Source: Chrysoperla carnea (taxonomy: Eukaryota; Arthropoda; Insecta; Neuroptera; Chrysopidae). Taken from it: a stretch of 64,000 nucleotides of DNA. The position numbers and the translations under genes are program-made. The stretch is from positions 71,836,181 to 71,900,180 of the forward strand of contig NC_058340.1 in assembly GCF_905475395.1 (NCBI RefSeq). Direction: 5' to 3'. Under the pieces are notes generated by a model. The model was not told the DNA's origin, ran no database searches, and was given only the letters and a program-made list of their open reading frames with translations. Position 1 is the stretch's first letter. Every line of letters begins with the position of its first letter. Below, piece by piece: positions 15,001 to 24,943 of the stretch.

Positions 15001-16329
15001 GTCCAAGCAATGATAATATCATGTCTCGAATGCAAAGTGAACGACATGTAAGAAATTTATTATTCATACATACATCAATTAACTAAGTCTGTGAAGTTTG
15101 TACCAAATATGTTTAATTAAAATTTTTGTTTACCAAATTAGAATTTATAATCAAATCTAAAAGTTTATTCAACTTCACAGACCATTTGTTCCATATATAG
15201 GTGTAAATACAATAAAGGGCTCAAATATTTCGAGTTTGTTTACTCCCTGATAAAAAAGTCCGATTGAATTCCGATTCAAATTTTCAATTCATTCCGATTG
15301 AATTCCAATTCAATCCAATATGAAATTTCCAAATCGATCCCATTCATGAATTGCAACCAATTGTAAATTTCCGATTAGTTATAGTGGATTGAATCGGAAT
15401 TCAATCGGAATGAATTGGAATTTTTTTTCAATTAAACCCGATTCATTTCAATTTAATTTCGACTCAAAATTTTAAATTGGTTTCAATTGGAATGAATCGA
15501 AACTTTTTTACAATTGAATCCTATACATGCCAATTAGTTGAATGGGAAATTTCGGGTTCCTGAATCGGATTTTTTATCAGGGCTCTCACTTTCTATCATA
15601 ACTAAACCTTAAATGTATCATACTTAATGCGTATGGAGGGGAGGGGGCATTTCTCGCGGTACACGCATGTGATTTATTATGCCACTGAAACCATGCGCAA
15701 GTGGTCTTTGGAATTCGTGCGCAAGTATAACTCAGTTGAAATGGCGGATGTCAAAAATCGTTTCTTAAGTATAATGGGCTTTGACGAATCGATAATCAAG
15801 CCGTGAACTATGAGAATAAAGCATGCTACCTTTGACAACTTTATTATTTCTATTACACCTATGTTTTTGCATTACAAAAAATATTTTTTTATATTAAACG
15901 TAGACTTTATTACAGCATTCATCACGAGCCAATTCACGAAACAGTGAACGCAGCAGTCGTGCTTCAACGCCAGACGAACTTACACCGAGCCTAGAAGAAG
16001 AATCACATGAACAGGACGTGATCGCATACACAGATAATAATCGTCGCGATAAACGAATGTGTATAAATTGTATGGTGGCAACAATTGCTACCGAAAACGA
16101 AATACAAAATTTAAAAGATGAATATCCATCACAGTCTTCCAATAAGATTACATCATCCACAACATCACCGTCTACGGTAGTATCAACAACACAGTCTGAT
16201 AATACTGCTGAAAATGACGATCAGGATGAAGATGATGATGTCCCTTCATCGAGTACGACTAGTCCAAGTAATTCTAATCAAAACACATCTCAAAAATCAG
16301 TTGATATTAAAAATTTAGAACTGGAATAA
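1..16329 (+). CDS. gol: Goliath-type RING-H2 E3 ubiquitin ligase (3' part of gene, 5 exons in window)
   Basis: Exons: 1-71, 10450-10532, 14352-14448, 14922-15047, 15916-16329 (stop TAA). The spliced frame is open for 262 residues, starting at base 3, and all four introns are GT-AG. Residues 32-72 form a complete C3H2C3 RING-H2 finger (C32, C35, C50, H52, H55, C58, C69, C72), followed by a [14 protein letters not shown] segment that I recognise from goliath/RNF130/RNF150 ligases. By family knowledge these proteins are endosomal or secretory-membrane E3 ligases with a protease-associated domain and one transmembrane helix before the RING. Those parts are not in this window, so the gene is truncated at the left edge. 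The long C-terminal tail (residues 83-262) is Ser/Thr/Asp/Glu-rich and low-complexity, with one Cys-containing patch ([14 protein letters not shown]). Introns are 10.4, 3.8, 0.5 and 0.9 kb; the first two carry many repeats. The family call is firm. The acceptor of exon 4 (14922 or 14929) is the least certain boundary; 14922 keeps the frame. Confidence 0.92.
160..335 (+). repeat. Dispersed repeat, family A copy 1
   Basis: The block running from a GAGTCATTTTAATC start through 'tgtagttaacaaatcaaaaa' to the 'aatttagatc' segment recurs at 1150-1280 and 10800-10960, and in reverse orientation near 42850-42930. It has no coding potential and is probably a non-autonomous transposon fragment. Boundaries are approximate. 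Confidence 0.55.
330..500 (+). repeat. Dispersed repeat, family B, 3' fragment
   Basis: It shares 'tatagtatgtatta', 'aatcaacactgtttataca' and 'agtcaattgtttgttttcac' with the 3' end of the copy at 51893-52440. It directly follows a family A copy. Confidence 0.5.
1150..1280 (+). repeat. Dispersed repeat, family A copy 2
   Basis: It shares 'gtggaacattttaac', 'tttgtagttaaccaatc' and 'aataactttaa' with the copies at 160-335 and 10800-10960. Confidence 0.5.
3569..4060 (+). repeat. Dispersed repeat, family B copy 1 (about 490 bp)
   Basis: It is co-linear with 51893-52410. Shared landmarks in order are 'tatatgaaatatatcaa', 'atattgatgctacgaacaa', 'catttccggttgt', 'cttgtaaaccgttagagata', a 'ggctatctttttta' block and 'gattgcggaatcaac'. 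Part of the 3' half is also present at 330-500. No protein is encoded. It is most likely a non-autonomous transposable element. Confidence 0.65.
4196..4345 (-). pseudogene. Tc1/mariner-like transposase remnant
   Basis: The minus-strand frame reads [12 protein letters not shown], then [20 protein letters not shown] and [11 protein letters not shown]. This is the conserved stretch before the last catalytic acidic residue of an IS630/Tc1/mariner-superfamily DDE transposase (usually '[18 protein letters not shown]'). Only about 50 codons survive, with no catalytic core. It is a dead fragment in the goliath intron and matches the remnant at 11983-12366 in family. Confidence 0.65.
5762..5966 (+). 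repeat. 315-bp satellite family, diverged single partial unit
   Basis: It is similar to the tandem array at 13426-14166: shared 'ttgtggtcaaaattaaccta', 'tcctggttccg', 'ataattagtgagttac', 'cggatcaaatttt' and 'ttttatccaattttaataa'. The part containing the 'gacgtcatc' block is deleted here. Confidence 0.6.
6712..6790 (+). repeat. tRNA-like sequence (SINE head or tRNA relic)
   Basis: It has A-box-like GTGCAGTGGCTAGAGTG and B-box-like AGTTCGAAACTC at tRNA-like spacing. The T-arm does not pair, so this is not a functional tRNA. It is most likely an RNA polymerase III SINE head or tRNA pseudogene. Confidence 0.4.
7681..7757 (-). repeat. tRNA-like sequence (SINE head), minus strand
   Basis: The minus strand shows TAGTTGGTTAAGGCGC (A-box), a perfect 5-bp anticodon-type stem CTTGG/CCAAG with a 7-base loop, and GAGGGTTCGACTC (B-box). 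The loop lacks the invariant U33 and the T-stem is mispaired. That argues for a tRNA-derived SINE or relic rather than a working tRNA. Confidence 0.5.
7918..8083. mobile_element. MITE-like element with 15-bp perfect terminal inverted repeats
   Basis: The ends are ATAGAGATATTATAA and its exact complement, 166 bp overall. Inside each end lies a second inverted block around GCAGGTAAGAG. There is no coding capacity. The flanks show no clear target-site duplication. Confidence 0.55.
10800..10985 (+). repeat. Dispersed repeat, family A copy 3, in goliath intron 2
   Basis: It begins near 'tatagagttggatcatttt' and has the same order of blocks as 160-335, ending with 'caatttagatcctaaaaggt'. It lies in the second goliath intron. 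Confidence 0.5.
11432..11635 (+). repeat. Direct repeat, left copy, flanking a transposase remnant
   Basis: This block is about 200 bp and runs from 'cgataatcctattttat' through 'tcctgtacacccttttatca' to 'ctcacaggt'. It recurs in the same order at 12524-12736 with roughly 75-80% similarity by eye. Confidence 0.6.
11983..12366 (-). pseudogene. Tc1/mariner-like transposase C-terminal remnant, frameshifted
   Basis: The minus strand first reads [19 protein letters not shown], then [14 protein letters not shown], corresponding to the conserved 'FQQDGAPCHTA' and '[12 protein letters not shown]' regions of Tc1/mariner-superfamily transposases. After frameshifts it continues with [20 protein letters not shown] and [11 protein letters not shown], ending in a stop at 11985-11983, which is the expected family terminus. 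The W-G residues and the catalytic aspartate region are damaged. It is a dead element in goliath intron 2. Confidence 0.72.
12524..12736 (+). repeat. Direct repeat, right copy, flanking a transposase remnant
   Basis: It shares 'cgataatcc', 'gacagatgccat', 'tcctgtacacgtttttatca', 'ataattattcaataaaattg' and 'cacaggta' with 11432-11635. The segment between the copies holds the transposase remnant 11983-12366. Confidence 0.6.
13426..14166 (+). repeat. Tandem satellite-like array, unit 315-316 bp, about 2.3 copies
   Basis: Units begin at 13426, 13741 and 14057 (the 'caaaaaaatc' landmark), giving periods of 315 and 316 bp. Shared blocks in each unit are 'tgacgtcatcagaa', 'ttttatccaattttgataaa', 'aatttgggtcatacttttca', 'tcctggttccgga', 'gatagctagcgt' and 'gacatcgcagctgaaaagaa'. 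It lies in goliath intron 2, just before the RING exon at 14352. Diverged pieces occur at 5762-5966 and 39649-39782, and a reverse array at 46060-46600. Confidence 0.85.
15245..15582. mobile_element. MITE with CCCTGATAAAAAA terminal inverted repeats
   Basis: The 5' end CCCTGATAAAAAAGTCCGATT and the 3' end (complement CCCTGATAAAAAATCCGATT) differ by one base insertion, giving TIRs of about 20 bp around 338 bp. The interior is built from diverged, mutually inverted copies of an ATTCCGATTGAATTCC-like motif. It lies in goliath intron 4 and has no ORF. Confidence 0.7.
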
Positions 16330-16742
16330 CAAATTATTTTAGATAAGGTTTCCATTTTATTCTTAAATAACTTAAAATATTAGCGTAAGAGGTCTAAATG
16401 GATTCAGCCCTTTCCAGAATCATATCTGGAAAATGACCCTTGTTACGCTAATGCGCTGACAAACAGTTGTTAATGGCAAAACAATGGCGTTTTCTGTTTT
16501 GCGCGTCGGCGAGGAGTATTTAACGCAAAATTTATTTACGTATTACAATGTGTTCGAATATTACAAGAATTATATGACTTGTAATATCTTTTTTAAGTTA
16601 CATAATAAGTACAGAAAACCATGTTTTATTGGTTTCAACGTTTACGATTTCTGTTTTTCCGACATTTTGTCTGAAACGCAATGATAGAAAACGCAATTAT
16701 TTCCAAAGAATGGTCTAAGCTGGGCTTTAAAATTTGTAATTG

Positions 16743-16748
16743 AATAAA
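16743..16748 (+). promoter_or_regulatory. Candidate poly(A) signal of the goliath-type gene
   Basis: AATAAA lies 414 bases after the stop codon of the goliath-type gene. It is the first canonical hexamer I see downstream, but in such AT-rich DNA the motif is common by chance. Confidence 0.35.
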
Positions 16749-17215
16749 ATGTCATTTTAAATGAGAGATGCAAAAACAAGGATTGATTGACGCAGTTGTA
16801 AAGATAAATTCCAGGGCTGTGTTTCACACACACACACATTAGGGCGCGTTAAATCGGCTAAATAAGTCAGCATTTGCTTATAAGACGGTAGCCAACACGG
16901 CTTTTGGTTAACTAACCTAACTTGACTTTGACTTTTGACGCCTTAACTAAAAAAGGAAATTACGACCCTAAAGTTTCAACCTGACACTTGACGCTGAATT
17001 TGAGCGTTAAATTAGATTACGTGGTCTATTTAGGCCAAGAAAAAACTTAGCAACGTCCCATCGTAAAAAGTTAAACATAGTTTAGCTTTTTATTCTCAGA
17101 AATAAACTTTTGACAGTACTGGCTAAATAAATTTATTTATATTTATTAATGAATATAAATTTACCATTATTATACCATGTGTTTTATTAAAAATGAGGTT
17201 AAGGAATTACACTCA

Positions 17216-17345
17216 GTATGTATATCTCGAAATATCGACTTTCGATATCAATAAACTTTTTTGTCACTCATTTTAACAATTTGACGCTGACTCTGGACGT
17301 ACCTCTATTTTTTCAGCTAAGTGGAACCCTAATTTGACGCTCAAA
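17216..17345 (+). repeat. Dispersed repeat, family C copy 1
   Basis: The block 'ggaattacactcagtatgta', then 'tatctcgaaatatcgacttt', then 'caataaacttttttgtcact' and 'gacgctgactc' recurs at 20262-20350. Confidence 0.55.
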
Positions 17346-17736
17346 ACCAGCGTAAACCGTTATCATGAGAACGAAAAAGTTCAGTTTAGAACCATTTCTA
17401 ATTTTATAAATGAAAAGAATTAAAACTGTGATTTTTCAATTTTAACACACATTCAAAAACTCAATTACGACGATTATTTATATATTCGACTTAAACATAG
17501 AGGTTATAAAGAAAAAGAACGATCGTTATAGAAAATATTGTCCCCAAACTCTGGGCAAAATAAAGTGAGGCGCTGGGATCGCTAAGTTGTCTCATTAAAA
17601 GCGGGCTGTTGTGCGCTAATTTCAAATAATCTATCAACGTTTAATATACGTGTATATAATATCATTCAAAGGAAAAAAAAAGCAAATAATGAAATTATTA
17701 TTAATTATTATTATTATTTACTAATGAATAAATTAT

Positions 17737-17785
17737 AAATTATCTATTCTACTTTATAAATTTATCTATACTACTTTATAAATTT
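17737..17785. repeat. Tandem duplication, about 22-bp unit
   Basis: 'tctattctactttataaatt' is followed directly by 'atctatactactttataaat', an imperfect tandem pair in the goliath/F-box intergenic region. Confidence 0.55.
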
Positions 17786-20261
17786 GAATGGCACTAACTT
17801 CATCTACTTGTACTCCTAAACAGCTAACATCGCAGATACTACTTACCGGCGACAGCGCGTCTGGTGGCTGTAAAATGAACTATAAATTCGTAATTCGTGC
17901 GTAGCGATTGTTCTCCTTCTCTCTAACCTCCATGGACTTAAATATGACTAAAAAAAATCATGTTATGACACTTACAAACAGTACTTATTTTTAAGAATAC
18001 CAACATGGCGCTTATGAAAATTAAACTTTAAAAGTAACATTTATGTGATTTATAAAACAGCACCTAGGGAATAATGCTTTAATTTTGTGAACTTCTTATC
18101 ATAGTCGAGATTCGAGTACAGTTAAATTTTCATTCAAAACTAAAAGAGGTTGTTTGAAAATTTTTCTCTTATCCTCTTTTATAGCGTAATGAAAATGAAG
18201 CTGTTTATTTTATCGTCTCCATTTTATTGAAGTTTTTTTTCACGAAAAATTTACATTCCATTGGGTGCAGTAAGTTGCTTAAATAGTAACCAAAATTGTG
18301 ATATAGTTTTTGGTGCATAAAGTACTGTAATTTGTATATATTAAGCTGTGAAAAATGTACTAAAAGAAAACTTATTTTTCATGCTAGAATAGATTCGGAT
18401 AAAAATGTTTTGAAACAAAAAAATTTTCCATGTTATTTCTCACTGTTAATATTGAAAATATTTGACATAATTAATAATTGTACTTAATTTTTCAGTTAGA
18501 TTTTTCATTGTTTTTGTAAAATGAAACTTCTGAAAGGAAAAATGTTGGAAATTATATTTAAGTAAATCCTTAAATTAGAAAAATTCATTTTTAATTATAG
18601 GTAACGAATTTTAAACAATTGTTCTTGTCTTTTCATAGAAATAACAAATCTTAAAATTTTTCGAGCACTTTGTTTTCCTGTGACTTAAATTGCCTTGGAT
18701 TTCTAAATATCGAAAAGATAAAAGATCAGCTTTTAATTCTAATAATAAGTAATTTAGATCTAAATAAAAATTCAGTTCTTTCATTCTTTCAAGGCATGCC
18801 AGGATGCACTTTGTGGTCGAAATTCGAAATTTCGTTACTCATCCAACAGAATTCGTAGAAGTTTCATTTTGTACTGTGTGATATTCTTAGACACCACACA
18901 CGAAAATCGCTTTGATTTTATTTTTAATAAAATAAAATAGAATATAATTTTACTGAAATAAAAAAATGACTCTATAAACTAAATATTTAAACAAAAATCA
19001 ACAAAAAAAAAAAAGTTATGAAATAATCGAAATTATTGTAAATATATGTGAATTTATTGTAAATGTATTGGAAATTAGAAATTAAGCCTAATTTTATGTT
19101 ATGTTATATAGGATTAGAGTCAAGCCTAGTAACTATGGCCTACGAAATATGAGATGGTGTTTGGCAAGGTTGAGCCTAACACATATTTCTTCTGTGAGAT
19201 TTGGTAACCTAAAAATGCTTAATTGCGCGTCAAGCTTAAAACTAATAGACACTGAAAAAACAGACATCGGGCAACGAACATCGTTATTACGAATATCGGA
19301 CAAAATGATTTTTGCACTTTTTGCTCTGTCATTTTCTTATTTGAATATCGTCCGTAACGAATCTTCATCAATTTTAAGCTTGTCATGCAGTTAAAAATTG
19401 TAGGCCTCTTGAAAGAGAACAGCAGCTTTTAAATTTCAATTCATTCTGAAATGACTCTAAAATACTACGCTTGGCCCTAGACCGATAATTATATATACCT
19501 ATAAAAGTATATGTAATCTGTGTTCGTCAATGGTTGATTTTACGTGAAACTATATTCCAAATTAAAGGTCTTATATATTCTGCCTCCATATATTTAAAGC
19601 TTCGTTCCTTACTGGTACTTAAAACGATTGAATAAAAAAAATAAAGAGAGCGGTTTTTGTGGAAACATGACAGTAAGCGGTTGCCATTCTCATGGGTGGG
19701 ATTTCTCGTTTAATGTAACCATAGACTTCAATTCTTGATGGAATATTGCTTAAAAACAAAAAAAAAAAGGAATTTATCTAAGCAATAATTATAGATTGCT
19801 CCTGACCAAAGTGAAAAGTAAAATAATCGAGCACTCAGAAAAAGCTAGACGCAGCCATTATAAACATAATGACGATTTAGAAAGGTTACAAAACTTTTAA
19901 ATCGAATTTTTCATTAATCTGGAATCAATTTACGACGACTTCACTTTCTAGCATTTTTTGTTTAAATTTTTTTGGACAACTCAATAAAATTTGCATCATA
20001 AATTTAAAAGCTAAGAGTTGACGCATCGTAAAATCAATCATTTGATGAACACTATGTATATATTGTATACCTATTGACTGAAAAACTAATTTAATATTTT
20101 ATAAATTAAAGTTTTATCTAAAAAAAAAACCATTAAATGATACGATTTTTTACAATAAACAAATTATAATTATTCATTTTTGTTATTTAATAGTGATATT
20201 AGAACCATTTGAGAATCTTACCTGTTCACCATTTTTTGGATTAGCTCCATTGATTAAAAAA

Positions 20262-20355
20262 GAGGATAAGGAATTACTTTCAGTATGTATATCTCGAGAT
20301 ATCGACTTTTGATATTAATAAACTTGTTTGTCGCTCATTTTTTAAATTTAACGCT
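20262..20355 (+). repeat. Dispersed repeat, family C copy 2
   Basis: It has 'ggaattactttcagtatgta', 'tatctcgagatatcgac' and 'aacgctgacgc', in the same order as 17216-17345, about 3 kb apart. Confidence 0.55.
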
Positions 20356-20756
20356 GACGCAAGACATAATTCATTTGATAACTGGGAGTTGCAACTAGCC
20401 TACTGGCGATAATAATTCGTACTAATTAAAATCAGAAGAAGACCCGAATTCAGTAGTTACAATTTCGATTACCAGATGGCAATACTGGTACTTACCATTT
20501 TTTAACGCCAATAAAAAAATTCAAATTCAAATCAGATAAATCCCGCTAACTGGCGATAAAAACATGTACTATTTAACACCAAAGAGGACCGCTTTTTAAG
20601 TAGTTCCAATTTAGACCACCTGATTACTTACCATTTATCAATAGTTTCTTGAATCCGCGAATAGAATAAAAAGTTTTTATTCTTCTCCAATTAAAAATAA
20701 AAATATATAATCCATTCTTTCTCCTAAATAAAAAACATTCGATTTTTTTACCTTTT

Positions 20757-20762
20757 TTTATT
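20757..20762 (-). promoter_or_regulatory. Candidate poly(A) signal of the F-box gene
   Basis: AATAAA on the minus strand lies 78 bases after the stop codon of the F-box gene, a typical spacing for a short 3' UTR. Confidence 0.45.
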
Positions 20763-20839
20763 CAAAATTATTATAATAATACTTTTAAAAGTTTTAAAAA
20801 GAAATCAACAGTAAAAAAAATTGGGAATGAGCTTTAATA

Positions 20840-23800
20840 TCACGCGTCTTCTTCTTCTTCTTCCTCCTCGGACTTCAACATGTTAGGACTAAGGTCTTTA
20901 TCTTGAATTTGTAATTCGTAAACACAATTGGTTGTCGTTAGAAGTACATGTAAATATTCATATTTCTCTTTCACTTCAATATGAACCAAACATGGTTCAG
21001 TCTTTATTTTATGATTGTAGTTTTCGAAATTAATATCCATTATATTCTTACAATGGTATATTAAAACCTACAAAAGATAGAAAGTTCGTTATAGAAGACA
21101 TATATATTCTATATTACGTTATAGAAGATATATATATTCTTTAAATTGTAGGGAACGGGCTAACGAGTATATCAATTGCTTATAATAATAAATAAAAAGC
21201 GTAGGCATTCGCATTTAGATCTGAAGATCTTCTGTGTTCTCCTTGAGTGCAAATCTTTTTTTTTTTTTGAGTAAGTAATGACTCTTAATCAAGGTCGATG
21301 GTGTGATAGGAAGCTTATAAGCAGTTGTGTGTCTTTGAATCAATCGGTTGGCGTGACATTGAGTTTTTCGTCCTCTTGTCGTGTATACTTAATGCAAATT
21401 TAAGACTTTTGTGGTTTTCTCATGGATGCCGTTGTCAGAACTGGACTAAAATGAAATGGGACCACACGGGAAACTTTCCAGCTTTCAAATAAATAAAGAA
21501 TCATCAAAATCGGTTCACCCAGTCGAAAGTTCTGGGGTAAAAAACATTTAAAAAAAAAAAAATTCAGTCGAATTGATAACCTTCTCCGTTTTTGTTTGAA
21601 GTCGGTTAAAAAATCTAATAATCAAAGAGTACTTGTCATACCCTTCGTATGATTTGAAACATCACATAAAATCAAGTCATGACTCCTAAAAGAAGGTAGT
21701 TTGAAATAACCATTAACAGCCATTCCATGAGGATATGAATAATGCAAAGAGAAATGGGATTACGAAAGTATTATTTTGATAACCGGGTAACGAAAATAGG
21801 TTTCGCAAAATATCGATGAACTCCATCCTTGCTTAAAATTGCATACTTACATTACCATTACATAATCCGAGAAATAATAAATTTCCATGTAAGTAAATTA
21901 GATTCGGATGTGATGAAAGAATTTGTCCAACATTTGGATATTCTCGATGATTTGTGGAATGATATATGACAATACTTCCTTCGGCTATAAAAAATAAAAT
22001 TTTGGTTAATTAAAAAATAATATTTATAAGTTAAAGGTTCCACCACCTTTGATTAAAAAAAAGATTTAAAATAAGTAAATTAATTCGCCCAAAATACGCC
22101 TGCAACCAAGAGTTTTAGTGAGTCATTTCAGATAAAATATTGAAAATGTCATGGGTGTTAGCTAGCATCGCATTCTCAATTGTAAGCCTATTCTGCGTTC
22201 TCTAAGCGGGAGGACTTTGGTCCCGATACAGTGTCATAGATGTTGTGTCTGTCTCATGTTTGAACTGATAAGCGTAGAATCGAGTTTAATTGACAGATAT
22301 TCCAAAAAAATATTGTCTATGTGCTCGATTTGAGATCGCCCGCAATTGGAATGTGGTGGACGGAGGGGACACCTAGTCCGAAATTTGCTAAAAAAAAAAT
22401 TAAGTCTAAAAATCACAAAAATCATGTCGTCCGCAATGTAGGCAAGGGGATTTAGTCAGCACGCAATCAGAAAAATTATAGTTTATCTAGTTTTTGGTTG
22501 TTTCAAACTTGAGATAGACGCTACATTTTTAGCATTCTATTTGAGCCAAAGTCCCTCGCTTTGAGAACGCGGAATAAACTTACGATTGAGCACGTTAAGC
22601 TGGGCTAACACCTATGAAATTTATAGTCTTTCTAAAATGACCCACTAAAACTACGCTTGGCCCCAGACCTATATTAAGAAAAACATGCAATTTGGAATAA
22701 ATATTTATTAACTGATTTGAATACCATCTTGAGATGAGATGTCATTGCACATTTTTTTAATCGAAGTTGGTGAAATTGAGAGCGACTGAGCTGATTACCT
22801 GTAATTACAAAAACAATATCACAATATAAGAAAACGTGCTCCACATTATACTTAGAAAAATCGTAAGTATCCTTTTTTATAAGAATATTCTCATTGACGG
22901 TTAATAGAACACCATAATTATTTAATAACAATATTCGTGAATTCCAATACGATATGGCTAAAATTAATCCAGACGTGTAATTTTTCGCTATACATTGTAG
23001 TAATTTTGATCGGAGTAATCGTGGTGTTTCTTTTTTCATTTCTTCTTGAATATATTTTAAATTTAAACAGAAAACACAGCTCGACGCATAAAATATTATT
23101 TTTTCTTCCCGATAATCTATTCTAAAAACAATTCGAAACGTTTCTGTTTGAATGTATAACTAAATTTGGAGAAAACGAAAACCTTTGAAAGTCAGACAAT
23201 TTTAATGAATTATCCTTTATCTTCTAAAAGGTAGTTTTCCCTTTTGCCTTCTTCCATATTGAAAGAAAACTAAATTATACAAGAAGTGCAAGTAAATAAG
23301 GATCATAAAATGGAAGGAAGACAGACCCGTATGTCAACAAGATTATTTTCAGTTGATTATTGTTTGAACAATATGCTGGGCAAAAGAAATTCGTCATTTT
23401 CTAGAAACTATTCTTTCAATCAATATAGTAGACATAAATGCTTCGCCATTGGTACTATTAGGGAAAATCTAAGGAAAGTTTGAGGAGAAAATAAGTAATA
23501 TTTTAACTAACGCAGCGCAATTCCGATGTATTTCATACGGTGGGTACATAAGTTGACAACGCCCATATGTAGTATCAATGATCCTCCCACTTAAATCGAT
23601 AATTAGATCTGAAATAAAATAAATTCTTATAAGCATTGGTAAATTAATGCATTGGTTTTACTTCTGGACTGTGTCAACAAAGTTCACTTCAAATAAATTG
23701 AAGAGAAGAATTGAAAATCGACTCGAATTAACCTCGATTTAACCGGGGCTTCAATATACGGTTAAAAAATGAGTCTTTCGACAAATCCCTACCCTGACTA

Positions 23801-24943
23801 ATTCTAAAATAAAAAGTAAACTTTGCGAACACAGCCAAAAATTGTTAGAAATGAAAAACGATTTACCGTTTATTGCATAAACTATAGAATTTGTACATAA
23901 TTCATAATGAGATAATTCCGTTTCCGTAAAATATACATACGAAAACCTAACGACAAAAACATTTTTGTCGACTAAAAACATATAAAATGGAAGATAAAAG
24001 ATTTTTGCAACGGAATTCTAGAATAATATGTTCCAATAGGAAGAGTTAGGCGCCATTTTTAGTCAATATATGTAAAAAAGTGAAAGTATAAGCGTCCCTA
24101 ACTCACACTAAAGGAACAAAATCATAAGAATACACACGTAATATCCTTGATGATACAAATTCATTATTTGAAACAACTGGAAAATGTTTTGACGTACGAA
24201 TTTTCCATTGATTAATATTATCCCAACGGATAATACAATTTCGAATAAAATTCCAATCAAATTCCGTAGTTAAGTTGTTGATAACTGTTAAAATTTCATA
24301 TAGATTGAATTCTATTTTACAAGATTTTTCCCACCAATTATTATCCTGAAATTAATTCGATAAAACAGATATAAAAATTATATTATAAATATTATCGAAG
24401 ATAATAAATGAGAACTCTAGGATATAAGTATCGAAATAAATTTCGATTTTTTGCCCCAATTTCCTAGATCAGTTTTTTGTATTTTTAAAAAACGTATTTT
24501 CGACTACCAAGTAGTCATCATCAGTAAGAATTAGCTAGTGATTACTCTTATTATGAATGTTACTCTTTGCTAATTTGGTGGCGGACTGCAAGTGCAAGTG
24601 CAGTCCGCCACCAAATTAGCAAAGAGTAACAATGATAAATTGTCTCCCTTTTTTTATCAATTTCATTTTTACCATTTGAATTAATCGCGGCGACTTTGGG
24701 AGACTTTAGCGCCCCAGGTCGGCGACGAGTCGAAAAAAAAACCTGGCAACCCTGCTTCTAAGCAAAACCGCACCTAAAGTTTTCTAATTAATGAAACTTA
24801 TCTATACATACACTCAAAAATCTTTTCGATATTTGATTCCATGTTTTACAAGTTTTCGAAGCATTTAATAAAGTTGCTGAATCCATATAAAACATTATTT
24901 TTTCCACGATTTCTATTGGTAATTGCATTTGTGGATAATCCAT
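20840..24943 (-). CDS. F-box protein with probable beta-propeller-like C-terminal region, complete, 7 exons
   Basis: Exons in transcript order: 24943-24812, 24345-24138, 23971-23867, 23608-23539, 23121-22799, 21984-21851, 21067-20840. They total 1200 nt, giving 399 residues plus TGA, and every junction is GT-AG and in phase. Residues about 6-45 are an F-box: LPIEIVEKIMFYM, then TLLNASKTCKTWNQISKRF, followed by a WW-containing segment (DNNWWEKSCKIEF), the usual layout of the SCF substrate-adaptor F-box. From about residue 110 onward the protein consists of short hydrophobic strands alternating with turns (for example KNVFVVRFSYVYF, SGLILAISYWNSRILLLNN, HVFLYCDIVFVI, SIVIYHSTN, NLIYLHGNLLFLGLCNGNVLIYH). 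That pattern resembles WD40/propeller blades, but I see no clean WD signatures. The C-terminus is an acidic tail, SEEEEEEEDA. By analogy it would recruit substrates to a cullin-RING ligase; the substrate is unknown. The start was chosen as the first ATG before the F-box. It is divergent from PEX16. Confidence 0.85.
21086..21144. repeat. Tandem duplication of a 30-bp unit
   Basis: Two adjacent copies of 'cgttatagaaga(c/t)atatat' followed by 'attct' lie just inside the last F-box-gene intron, 20 bases from its acceptor. Confidence 0.6.
21220..21610 (+). mobile_element. Putative 3' tail of a non-LTR retrotransposon (RTE-like)
   Basis: It contains 'atcaaaatcggttcaccca', then an A-rich run, then 'attcagtcgaattgataacc', 'ttctccgtttttg' and 'tttgaagtcggttaaaaa'. 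I recognise this order from 3' ends of RTE-type elements in arthropods. No ORF remains. It lies in the last intron of the F-box gene. Confidence 0.45.
22098..22660. mobile_element. Fold-back element with long (about 165 bp) imperfect inverted repeats
   Basis: The left arm is about 22098-22265 and the right arm about 22495-22660. The reverse complement of the right arm reads 'agttttagtgggtcatttt', then 'cataggtgttag', then 'gcgttctcaaagcgagg', then 'gactttgg'; the left arm reads 'agttttagtgagtcatttc', 'catgggtgttag', 'gcgttctctaagcgggagga' and 'ctttgg'. It lies inside intron 5 of the F-box gene. A related arm end occurs near 19425-19480. Confidence 0.7.
24559..24630. repeat. Perfect 32-bp inverted repeat with 8-nt loop
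   Basis: Arms 24559-24590 and 24599-24630 are exact complements. The loop at 24591-24598 is agtgcaag. Pairing continues partly outward for about 8 more bases. It sits in intron 1 of the F-box gene. No flanking duplication is visible. It could be a microRNA-like hairpin precursor, a recent palindromic insertion or an assembly-level fold-back. Confidence 0.9.

Larger units (their letters stand above)
16330..20839. other. Intergenic region between the goliath-type gene and the F-box gene
   Basis: These 4.5 kb lie between two convergent gene ends. There are short repeat blocks at 17216-17345 and 20262-20350, a tandem 22-bp duplication near 17737-17785, and a diverged inverted-repeat end near 19425-19480. 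A run of CA dinucleotides sits at about 16828-16840. I see no protein-coding exon or RNA gene. Confidence 0.6.
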
